Notes under the pieces: model-generated
Database searches by the model: none
Told to the model about the DNA's origin: nothing
The model's input: only the letters and a program-made list of their open reading frames with translations
Made by a program: the position numbers and the translations under genes
NCBI GenBank assembly: GCA_002425705.1
Contig: DIMT01000009.1
Span: 14,021 to 19,761, forward strand
Length of the DNA stretch: 5,741 nucleotides
DNA from: Firmicutes bacterium UBA5559
GTDB taxonomy: Bacteria; Bacillota; Clostridia; Peptostreptococcales; Anaerovoracaceae
Direction: 5' to 3'
Shown here: positions 1 through 5,591 of the stretch, piece after piece
How the letters are laid out: every line of letters starts with the position of its first letter
Numbering within the stretch: position 1 is the stretch's first letter

Positions 1-666
1 TACCGCTATTTCTATTGGTGTCATGCCTTCCATTTCTGCCAGCCCGTCATTCATCGGCGTATCCACTCCGGTAGGATGAATGCTTATCACCCGGATATTG
101 TAGGGGGCAAGTTCAATTGCCTGGGATTTGGCAAGACCTACAATTCCATGCTTTGAGGCTGCATAATGAGATATCCGGTTCATACCTCGTAGACCTGCAA
201 CAGATGAGTTGTAAATGATGACCCCGCTGCCCTGTTCTATCAAATATGGGATCACATATTTCGACGTAAGCCAGCTCCCCTTAAGATTGATATCAATCAT
301 TGCGTCCCACTCCTCTTCCGCCAGTTCATGAGATGCTCCGTAGGCACAAATACCGGCATTGCTAAAGACGATGTCGATGGAGCCAAATGCCTTGATTCCT
401 TTTTCTACTACCTCTTTAATATCAGCTGAATTACGCACATCCCCTGGATGAACAACAATTTTCCCACCCAGACTCTCCACTTCCGCCTTGAGTTTTTCCA
501 GGTCATCATTGGAGGAACGATTATATTGGGGATAATCAATTTTTTCTCCGAGATCAAATGCCACAATATTAGCACCTTCACCTGCAAATGCCAAGGCAAT
601 GCCTCGTCCCTGTCCCTTTGCCGCCCCTGTTATAAAAACCGTTTTGTTCTCAAATTCCCTTGCCAT
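1..666 (-). CDS. Short-chain dehydrogenase/reductase, mycofactocin-coupled type (C-terminus outside the window)
   Basis: NAD-dependent oxidoreductase of the classical SDR fold, probably cytosolic, acting on an unknown alcohol or ketone. The visible 222 residues hold the cofactor motif TGAAKGQG (13-20), Asp38 at the end of beta-2 (predicts NAD rather than NADP), SNAG (102-105), Asn127, Ser155, and YxxxK (Tyr168, Lys172), so the catalytic tetrad is complete. Three traits match the mycofactocin-coupled SDR family as I remember it: the GAAKGQGR cofactor loop, an insertion after beta-2 (about residues 40-55) and the HPTGVDTPM segment (197-205). Members of that family hold NAD tightly and need a dedicated acceptor; here this is inference. 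The family is usually about 265-280 residues, so some 45-60 are missing at the window edge. Start chosen at 666 because GGAG lies 9 bases upstream. It is co-transcribed with the AhpD-like gene, 5 bases after its stop. SDR call is firm; subfamily is moderate; substrate unknown. Confidence 0.9.
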   Translation of the reverse strand, partial: MAREFENKTVFITGAAKGQGRGIALAFAGEGANIVAFDLGEKIDYPQYNRSSNDDLEKLKAEVESLGGKIVVHPGDVRNSADIKEVVEKGIKAFGSIDIVFSNAGICAYGASHELAEEEWDAMIDINLKGSWLTSKYVIPYLIEQGSGVIIYNSSVAGLRGMNRISHYAASKHGIVGLAKSQAIELAPYNIRVISIHPTGVDTPMNDGLAEMEGMTPIEIAV

Positions 667-671
667 ATTTT

Positions 672-1199
672 TCATCTCCTCTTTGCATAAGGTACCAATA
701 CATCATCCAGTTCTACCTTCAAGGCCGTGTTAATCAGATTTGTTGCGATCATCATACTGCCGAAAGCCGTCAATGCAACAATTTCCTCTTCGCTAAAATG
801 CCTTTTAAAATCATCGAATATTTCCGGCGGGATTTCCTTCGGATTGCGAACCAAACTTCTTCCATACTTGATAATAAGTTCTTCTTTTTCCGTAAAATCG
901 ATTTTATCGAAATCAATGTTCATATCTCGAAGAATTCTTGCAAAAAATGTGGAGCATACGAGACAGTCATTCTCGGTAGAAATAGCATAACAATAAAAGT
1001 TCACTCCTCTTTCACCTAAAAACGGTATAACCGCATCCTTCAGGGCATACCATTCCATCAGTGCCTTATAGGCTGGCAGAGAATGCAGCAGTGTTTTTTT
1101 CATGTTGGTAATTCTGCCGTTTCGTTTGATCTGTTCTTCAAATTCACTTTTCACCTCTTGTGGTGCATAGTCATATTGAACCTGTGTAATATAAGCCAT
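672..1199 (-). CDS. Carboxymuconolactone decarboxylase / AhpD-like protein
   Basis: All-helical protein of 175 residues in the CMD/AhpD superfamily, whose members are thiol-disulfide redox enzymes or decarboxylases. The diagnostic feature is ENDCLVCSTFF with a CxxC pair at Cys79 and Cys82, followed by a helix-rich half typical of the fold (EEEIVALTAFGSMMIATNLIN near 136-156). In AhpD the second cysteine is followed four residues later by a histidine and the pair is preceded by a glutamate 12 residues earlier. Here these positions are Phe86 and Asn67, so the usual proton relay is missing and peroxidase activity cannot be assumed. No signal peptide is seen. ATG at 1199 is preceded by GAAAGGAT at good spacing. 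It is first in an operon with the mycofactocin-type SDR, sitting directly behind a consensus promoter, so a joint redox role is plausible. Family is well supported; function is unknown. Confidence 0.8.
   Translation of the reverse strand: MAYITQVQYDYAPQEVKSEFEEQIKRNGRITNMKKTLLHSLPAYKALMEWYALKDAVIPFLGERGVNFYCYAISTENDCLVCSTFFARILRDMNIDFDKIDFTEKEELIIKYGRSLVRNPKEIPPEIFDDFKRHFSEEEIVALTAFGSMMIATNLINTALKVELDDVLVPYAKRR
676..684 (-). promoter_or_regulatory. Ribosome binding site that decides the SDR start
   Basis: On the minus strand this reads AAAGAGGAG and lies inside the last codons of the upstream AhpD-like gene. It is 9 bases from the ATG at 666 but directly abuts another in-frame ATG at 675, which overlaps the upstream stop as ATGA. 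The spacing favours 666; translational coupling between the two genes is likely. Confidence 0.65.
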
Positions 1200-1253
1200 G
1201 ATTCATCCTTTCTCAATTTCTTCATATTAACATATCTTTCCGGTATGCTTATA

Positions 1254-1264
1254 TGTATAATACA
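1254..1264. promoter_or_regulatory. Short palindrome over the -10 box, possible operator
   Basis: TGTAT-A-ATACA is a perfect inverted repeat with 5-base arms and covers the -10 box of the CMD-SDR promoter. A repressor binding here would block RNA polymerase. However, AT-rich -10 regions make short palindromes by chance and the arms do not extend, so this is only a candidate. Confidence 0.2.
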
Positions 1265-1285
1265 CACATGCTATCCCGTTGTCAA
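1257..1285 (-). promoter_or_regulatory. Sigma-A type promoter of the CMD-SDR operon
   Basis: The minus strand reads TTGACA (1280-1285), exactly 17 bases, then TATTAT (1257-1262). That is a perfect -35 box and a 5-of-6 -10 box at optimal spacing. Transcription should start near 1250, giving a leader of about 50 bases before the ATG at 1199. It begins just downstream of the mnmA terminator, so the CMD-SDR pair is an independent unit. Confidence 0.8.
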
Positions 1286-1296
1286 TCTTTTTCTTT

Positions 1297-1322
1297 AAAA
1301 AAAATGAGCGACTAAGTCGCTC
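1297..1322 (-). terminator. Intrinsic terminator of the sulfur-transfer operon, containing the mnmA stop codon
   Basis: On the minus strand a 7-base-pair stem GAGCGAC/GTCGCTC with loop TTA (1306-1322) is followed by one A and then eight T (1297-1304). This is a standard Rho-independent terminator. The mnmA stop TAG (1312-1314) lies within the loop and the first bases of the descending stem. Confidence 0.88.
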
Positions 1323-2406
1323 TCCAAATATCTTTCGTTATCCTTCCACCTCCTATGACGGTATCACCATCGTATAGGACGACCGCTTGCCCTTGAGCAA
1401 CAGCCTTTTGCGGAGAATCAAATTGAATCAATAGCTTATTTTCTTCAGTCGGCATAATGGTTGCCCATTGTTCCTGCTGATTATACCTGGTTCGAGCCTT
1501 CGCCCGGATAGGCGTTATCAGCTTTTCTACGGAAATCAAATTTATATTGTCTGCAACCAGCGCTTTAACAAGAAGCTGGCTTTCATCTCCAACAATAATG
1601 CTGTTATCGGAAATCCTTTTTTCACAGACATATCCGGGTTTTGTTAATGACAGTCCTAAACCCTTGCGCTGACCCACCGTATACCGGATAATCCCCTTAT
1701 GCTCACCAAGAACATTTCCGTCGGTATCCTTGAAAAAGCCAGGAGGGCTTGTTCTGTTGGTATAGACCTCAATAAATTGAGCATAATCTCCATCAGGAAC
1801 AAAACAAATATCCTGGCTTTCTTGTTTCCTGGCATTTGATAATCCATAGCTTTCGGCGATCTCCCGAACTCTTTCTTTCCTTAATTCTCCGAGGGGAAAC
1901 AGGGTGTGGGCCAGTTGATGCTGAGTCATGGAATAAAGTACATAACTCTGATCCTTTTTTTCATCCAGACCTTTTTTCAACAGATATCTTCCACTCTCTT
2001 CATCCCTTTCAATTCTGGCATAATGTCCGGTAACAAAAAAATCGCACCCCAGCTCTTCGGCACGCCGAAACAAAGCATCAAACTTCAAATATTTGTTACA
2101 GTCAATGCATGGATTAGGGGTTTCACCATTTTCATAAGAAGAAACAAATCGTTCCATCACTTCCCGTTTAAATTCTTCCATATAGTTGAATGCATAAAAA
2201 GGGATTCCGACTTTAATAGCAACGCTTCTGGCATCTTCGATATCCTCCAGGGAGCAGCAGGTTTTACCATTGCCTGATTCTCCGTTGGGGTGATCATAAA
2301 GTTTCATGGTTGCTCCGATGCAATCAAATCCACTATTTTTCAAGAGCAGGGCTGCTACACCGCTATCCACGCCACCACTCATGGCTATCATTGCTTTATT
2401 GGCCAT
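1312..2406 (-). CDS. mnmA: tRNA-uridine 2-sulfurtransferase MnmA (TrmU)
   Basis: Thiolates C2 of the wobble uridine (U34) in tRNAs for Lys, Glu and Gln, using ATP to adenylate the base and persulfide sulfur from a cysteine desulfurase. The 364 residues match the usual family length. The PP-loop is SGGVDS (10-15); CCSLED (50-55), TPNPCIDCNKYLKF (96-109), TGHYAR (126-131) and QESQDICF (195-202) are all family motifs, and the C-terminal part carries the beta-barrel region. Cys103 and Cys201 correspond to the catalytic pair of E. coli MnmA (Cys102, Cys199). Position 100, aspartate in E. coli, is cysteine here, giving a Cys100/Cys103/Cys201 triad. The start at 2406 overlaps the end of larE by 11 bases and is preceded by AAGGA and AAAGG purine tracts. 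Last gene of the operon whose first gene encodes a cysteine desulfurase, its likely sulfur donor. The identification is secure. Confidence 0.97.
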   Translation of the reverse strand: MANKAMIAMSGGVDSGVAALLLKNSGFDCIGATMKLYDHPNGESGNGKTCCSLEDIEDARSVAIKVGIPFYAFNYMEEFKREVMERFVSSYENGETPNPCIDCNKYLKFDALFRRAEELGCDFFVTGHYARIERDEESGRYLLKKGLDEKKDQSYVLYSMTQHQLAHTLFPLGELRKERVREIAESYGLSNARKQESQDICFVPDGDYAQFIEVYTNRTSPPGFFKDTDGNVLGEHKGIIRYTVGQRKGLGLSLTKPGYVCEKRISDNSIIVGDESQLLVKALVADNINLISVEKLITPIRAKARTRYNQQEQWATIMPTEENKLLIQFDSPQKAVAQGQAVVLYDGDTVIGGGRITKDIWRAT

Positions 2407-3259
2407 CCTTTATCCTTTCCTTATTGAAAATTAAGTTCTCAACTACCTCTTCCTTCCTTAAAATCTCATTCATACTGCCACACCTATATCCCTTCAAATC
2501 CAGACTTACATAGGTGAACCCCAATTCCTGAAAATAAGAATAAAGAGACTCCCTTGTGCCCCTATCCGAAAAAAAACCATAAAATTCTTCTCCGACTTCT
2601 ATCCGGGCATCCGAACCATGTATCCTTACTCTTACTTGTCGTACTCCACGATTAATCAGATAGTCTTCAGCCCTGTCGACCATGTCCAGTTTTGAAGCCG
2701 TAATCGGTTCACCATAAGGGAACCTGGAAGACAAACAGGCAAACGCTGGTTTGTCCCAAGTTTTCAATCCCATTTCTTTTGACAGCATTCGTATTTCATC
2801 CTTCTTTAATCCAACTTCAAGAAGGGGGCTAAGAACCCCCTTTTCCTGAGTCGCTTTCCGGCCTGGGCGATAATCACCTAGATCGTCCACATTTGAACCT
2901 TCTAAAACCCTCTCGTAGTCTTCCGACTCAGCAATCTCAGTAATTTTTCCGAACAATTCATTTTTACATAAATAACAACGGTTGACTGGGTTGGATGAAA
3001 AGCCTTCAACGTCAAGTTCTTCGGATTTTATTATACGATGGGGGATTCCGTAGGATTGAGCAAAGGCTTGTGCCTCCTGTAGCTCCCTCTCTGGATAGGT
3101 GGAAGATTTCGCCGTTATAGCAAGGACTTTGTCTCCCAAAACTTCATAGGCGACCTTAGTTAAAAACGATGAGTCCACCCCGCCGGAAAAAGCAACGATT
3201 GCACTATTCATCGATGCTAAATATTCTTTAAGCTGTTCTAGTTTATTGTTACTGATCAT
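2396..3259 (-). CDS. larE: LarE-family ATP-dependent sulfur transferase
   Basis: PP-loop protein of 287 residues, typical LarE length. LarE adenylates the carboxylates of pyridinium-3,5-biscarboxylic acid mononucleotide and transfers sulfur to them, a step in making the nickel-pincer cofactor of lactate racemase. Visible motifs are FSGGVDSS (24-31, ATP pyrophosphatase loop), NRCYLCK (93-99), EGSNVDD (120-126), and KPAFACLSSRFPYG (170-183). Cys175 matches the sacrificial cysteine (Cys176) of the Lactobacillus plantarum enzyme. The extra CxxC pair Cys95/Cys98 together with Cys175 resembles LarE proteins reported to use a [4Fe-4S] cluster rather than sacrificing a residue; this is inference from memory. 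ATG at 3259 has AAGGAGAG at good spacing; 27 bases separate it from xdhC and it overlaps mnmA. No larA, larB or larC is in view, so the actual substrate is open. Family call is strong, physiological role moderate. Confidence 0.9.
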   Translation of the reverse strand: MISNNKLEQLKEYLASMNSAIVAFSGGVDSSFLTKVAYEVLGDKVLAITAKSSTYPERELQEAQAFAQSYGIPHRIIKSEELDVEGFSSNPVNRCYLCKNELFGKITEIAESEDYERVLEGSNVDDLGDYRPGRKATQEKGVLSPLLEVGLKKDEIRMLSKEMGLKTWDKPAFACLSSRFPYGEPITASKLDMVDRAEDYLINRGVRQVRVRIHGSDARIEVGEEFYGFFSDRGTRESLYSYFQELGFTYVSLDLKGYRCGSMNEILRKEEVVENLIFNKERIKDGQ

Positions 3260-3286
3260 TATTTCTCTCCTTGTATCGTCCCGGCT

Positions 3287-4207
3287 TTAATTGACTGACT
3301 CTATCGTTTCAATCAGGACACGCATAGTTCCCCCACACACCATTCCTTCTTCTGAAGCAATATCGTTAGTCATATCCACGTCAACAATTTCCGAACCGCC
3401 ATGTCGTATTAACCTTCTGGCCTTAGCAATTAGTTCGCTTTCGCTACATCCTCCTCCGATTGTTCCATAGATATTACCATACAAATCAATCGCCATGATA
3501 GCTCCTGCCTTTACCGGAGTTGACCCTTCCGTTTCCAACACCAGCATCCATGCCCTTGGACCGGATTCGGCCATCAGAAATTTTAGCACCGATACATCTG
3601 TGTTCGATTGAGGAAGAGTATCATCATCATCTCGCATCAGTCGCCTTCTTGTTGAAACTAACTCGGCACAAATAGACAAGGCAATTTCCGAAGGGGTAAT
3701 TGCCTTAATTTTCAACCCGATGGGAGCATGAATCCTTGCGAATAGTTCTTGATTATATCCTTCTTCCTTCAATGCAGAAAAAAGCCCCCCCACCCGATGA
3801 GGAGAGCCAATCATCCCTAAGTAAAAAGGGAAGTCTCCCGATAAGATTTCCCGTAGACAGACGCCATCATGCTTATGCCCTCTTGTGATTATACAGACAT
3901 AGTCCGAAGGCAGAATCTTCAAATCAGATATTGCCTTTGCAAAATCATCACAAATTACCTGCACAGCATCAGGAAATCGTTCATAATTAGCAAACGAAAG
4001 CCTGTCATCAACCACGATTACCTGATAATCCAGCAATGATGCTATTTTGGAAAGAGGTTGAGCAATATGGCCACCGCCCAAAATAATCAACCTTTCTGTA
4101 GGTGAAAACTTTCTCAAAAATAACCGGCCATTAATATCTCTCCTAAGATATGCTGACTTTCCCTTTTGTAGCTCCTTTAAAATTTGATCAGCTTCTACTT
4201 TTCTCAT
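3287..4207 (-). CDS. XdhC/CoxI-family molybdenum-cofactor maturation protein with reversed domain order
   Basis: XdhC proteins bind molybdenum cofactor, allow a NifS-like desulfurase to add the terminal sulfido ligand, and insert it into xanthine dehydrogenase-type hydroxylases. This 306-residue protein has a Rossmann domain first: LIILGGGHIAQPL (40-52), VVDDRLSFANYERFP (65-79), TRGHKHD (108-114), YLGMIGS (129-135), and APIGLKIKAITPSEIALSI (161-179). After a polar linker (about 192-204, DDDD) comes the CoxI-like domain: ETEGSTPVKAGA (225-236), GTIGGGCSE (248-256) and MVCGGTMRVLIE (289-300). In well-known XdhC proteins such as those of Rhodobacter or Bacillus PucA, the CoxI-like domain is first. 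Length and motifs are complete, so this is a permuted rather than broken gene. The ATG at 4207 has GGGAAGGT 8 bases upstream. Following a cysteine desulfurase gene by 37 bases fits the NifS-XdhC partnership. The client hydroxylase is not in the window and could also be a selenium-dependent one. Confidence 0.88.
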   Translation of the reverse strand: MRKVEADQILKELQKGKSAYLRRDINGRLFLRKFSPTERLIILGGGHIAQPLSKIASLLDYQVIVVDDRLSFANYERFPDAVQVICDDFAKAISDLKILPSDYVCIITRGHKHDGVCLREILSGDFPFYLGMIGSPHRVGGLFSALKEEGYNQELFARIHAPIGLKIKAITPSEIALSICAELVSTRRRLMRDDDDTLPQSNTDVSVLKFLMAESGPRAWMLVLETEGSTPVKAGAIMAIDLYGNIYGTIGGGCSESELIAKARRLIRHGGSEIVDVDMTNDIASEEGMVCGGTMRVLIETIESVN

Positions 4208-4244
4208 TATATTTTACCTTCCCATTCTCTGTTCAAGATTATAA

Positions 4245-5432
4245 TTATAAATAAAATGGAACTTTACCCGACATCTTATCCTCCCACCGAGAAGAGCGAC
4301 TGCGAAGATCATTTATCACTTGTGGTATTGTTTTTACCATATACTCTATTTCTTCAATTGTATTATCTGCAGAAAGGGATAAACGAAGTGCACCTTGAGC
4401 GATCTCCTGCTGTCTGCCTAATGCCAGGAGCACATGGCTCGGATCAAGAGCCCCAGAAGCACAGGCGGAACCTGATGAGGCGCAGATACCCTTAGCATCA
4501 AGGAGAAGCAGCAGGCTCTCACCTTCTATCCCTTCAAAACAAAAGTTTATATTACCAGGGAGTCTTTCAAATCGATCTCCATTAAGAACAGAATGGGGAA
4601 TTTGAGCAAGGGCTTCTATCAGTCTGTCTCTTTTTTCTGAAATTTTCCAGGAATTTTCTTTCATGTGCTTGCAGGATTCTTCCAGCGCTGCTGCCATCCC
4701 CATAATGGCTGGAACGTTTTCCGTGCCTCCTCTCCTGCCCCTTTCCTGGGCCCCGCCCTCTATCAGGTTTACCAGCGGAATACCTTGTTTGACAATTAAA
4801 GCACCAATACCCTTGGGTCCATGAAACTTATGGGCCGAGAGGGACAACATGTCGATATACTGCTTATTAAAATCGATAGGGATGTGCCCTGCCGCCTGAA
4901 CGGCATCGGTGTGAAAGAATATGCTCTTTTCTCTGCAGATTCTGCCGATGTCGCCGACCGGCTGAATGGAACCAATTTCATTGTTTGCATACATAATGGT
5001 CACAAGACAGGTATCCTGCCGAATAGCATCCTCTACCTGCTGAGGGGAAATCCGTCCTGTTTCACCAACCGGAAGCAATTCAATTTCAAAACCATCCAAT
5101 TTTAATTTGTTTAATGTATTTAACACCGCATGGTGCTCGAAGACAGCCGAAATGATGTGCCTTTTGTTGCATTTTGAACCAATCCGGGCTGCTGAAATAA
5201 TTGCCTGATTATCCGACTCACTCCCACCGGATGTGAAGTAAACTTCCTTAGAATGACATCCTAGACATTGGGCAATTCTTTCCCGTGCTTTGACTAAATC
5301 CTCCATTGCCTCCTGTCCCAGGTTGTGCAGACTGGAAGGATTTCCATAACTCCGGTCAAAATAGGGAAGCATGGCTTCAATAGCCGAAGGACTCATTTTT
5401 GTTGTTGAAGCATTATCCGCATAAATGAACAT
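4245..5432 (-). CDS. Cysteine desulfurase, NifS/IscS family
   Basis: PLP enzyme that converts cysteine to alanine and carries the sulfur as a persulfide for Fe-S clusters, tRNA thiolation or cofactor sulfuration. The 395 residues begin with the family signature YADNASTTK (4-12); YGNPSSLH (29-36), TSGGSESDN (67-75), EHHAV (99-103), NNEIGSIQP (150-158), HTDAVQAAG (174-182) and SAHKFHGPKG (199-208) follow. Lys202 is the PLP Schiff-base lysine; RRGGTEN is at 233-239; the catalytic loop SSGSACASG (319-327) carries Cys324. The short cysteine loop fits group I (NifS/IscS). I chose ATG 5432 because GGAGGT lies just upstream and the protein then starts like its relatives; an in-frame ATG at 5474 has no usable ribosome site. 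First gene of the operon, ahead of xdhC, larE and mnmA, so it likely supplies sulfur to at least MnmA and perhaps to Moco on XdhC. No iscU-type scaffold is adjacent; nifS versus iscS naming is not resolvable here. Confidence 0.95.
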   Translation of the reverse strand: MFIYADNASTTKMSPSAIEAMLPYFDRSYGNPSSLHNLGQEAMEDLVKARERIAQCLGCHSKEVYFTSGGSESDNQAIISAARIGSKCNKRHIISAVFEHHAVLNTLNKLKLDGFEIELLPVGETGRISPQQVEDAIRQDTCLVTIMYANNEIGSIQPVGDIGRICREKSIFFHTDAVQAAGHIPIDFNKQYIDMLSLSAHKFHGPKGIGALIVKQGIPLVNLIEGGAQERGRRGGTENVPAIMGMAAALEESCKHMKENSWKISEKRDRLIEALAQIPHSVLNGDRFERLPGNINFCFEGIEGESLLLLLDAKGICASSGSACASGALDPSHVLLALGRQQEIAQGALRLSLSADNTIEEIEYMVKTIPQVINDLRSRSSRWEDKMSGKVPFYL

Positions 5433-5435
5433 TTT

Positions 5436-5442
5436 ACCTCCA
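5436..5442 (-). promoter_or_regulatory. Ribosome binding site that decides the cysteine desulfurase start
   Basis: The minus strand reads TGGAGGT, with four bases (TAAA) between GGAGG and the ATG at 5432. It is a near-perfect anti-16S match and is the reason for rejecting the ATG 42 bases upstream. Confidence 0.75.
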
Positions 5443-5467
5443 ATAAAATGATTATTCCCAAACTCAT

Positions 5468-5495
5468 ATATCATATATACCTAGTATGTTGATAT
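5468..5495. promoter_or_regulatory. Inverted repeats at the transcription start of the sulfur operon, candidate operator
   Basis: Perfect arms ATATCA (5468-5473) and TGATAT (5490-5495) flank 16 bases that contain a second small palindrome, ATAC-CTA-GTAT (5477-5487). The site lies just downstream of the -10 box, where a repressor would interfere with initiation. Rrf2-family regulators such as IscR or CymR often control desulfurase operons in Firmicutes, but I cannot match this to a known box. The two palindromes have slightly different centres and the DNA is AT-rich, so chance is a real alternative. Confidence 0.22.
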
Positions 5496-5496
5496 A

Positions 5497-5525
5497 ATTA
5501 TGCCCGTATAAACATACCGTGTCAA
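5497..5525 (-). promoter_or_regulatory. Sigma-A type promoter of the nifS-xdhC-larE-mnmA operon
   Basis: The minus strand reads TTGACA (5520-5525), 17 bases, then CATAAT (5497-5502): a perfect -35 box and a 5-of-6 -10 box with ideal spacing. The start of transcription should be near 5490, giving a leader of about 58 bases. No second promoter was seen between the four genes, whose gaps are too short to hold one comfortably. Confidence 0.8.
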
Positions 5526-5540
5526 TAGGTTATTTTGGCA

Positions 5541-5585
5541 AATAAAATCCGGCAATTTCTCAAAGTTCATGAGAAATTGCCGGAT
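5541..5585 (-). terminator. Long hairpin terminator after the glutamine synthetase gene
   Basis: Perfect 16-base arms (5547-5562 and 5570-5585) with a 7-base loop form an uninterrupted stem. On the minus strand the stem is followed by TTTATTT, which with the last stem base reads TTTTATTT, a moderate T-tract. It begins 6 bases after the glnA stop. The plus strand continues into AAAATG, so a terminator acting on the minus strand is the natural reading. Confidence 0.75.
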
Positions 5586-5591
5586 AAAATG

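Noticed and set aside
667..675. Alternative SDR start at 675 overlapping the upstream stop (ATGA)
   Set aside because: The GGAG abuts this ATG with no spacer, whereas it is 9 bases from the ATG at 666. The alternative remains possible but would only add three residues.
660..1019. Plus-strand open frame of 119 codons, with shorter ones nearby
   Set aside because: Antisense to the AhpD-like gene, rich in runs typical of shadow translations, with no family resemblance.
1906..2277. Plus-strand open frame of 123 codons
   Set aside because: It lies antisense within mnmA, has no recognisable motif or convincing ribosome site, and is explained by the codon pattern of the real gene.
4184..4495. Plus-strand open frame across the nifS-xdhC junction
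   Set aside because: It runs antisense through the clearly conserved 3' end of the desulfurase gene and has no supporting motif.
5433..5474. Upstream in-frame ATG at 5474 that would add 14 residues to the cysteine desulfurase
   Set aside because: It has no good ribosome site, lies close to the predicted transcription start, and the extra residues do not resemble the family; the ATG at 5432 has GGAGGT and gives the normal N-terminus.
5433..5490. T-box or SAM-type riboswitch in the leader of the cysteine desulfurase operon
   Set aside because: The predicted leader is only about 58 bases and contains no long conserved stems or terminator/antiterminator pair.
5541..5590. The long hairpin as a riboswitch or attenuator for the sulfur operon
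   Set aside because: It lies upstream of the operon's promoter, so it would not be in the operon's own transcript except by read-through from glnA.
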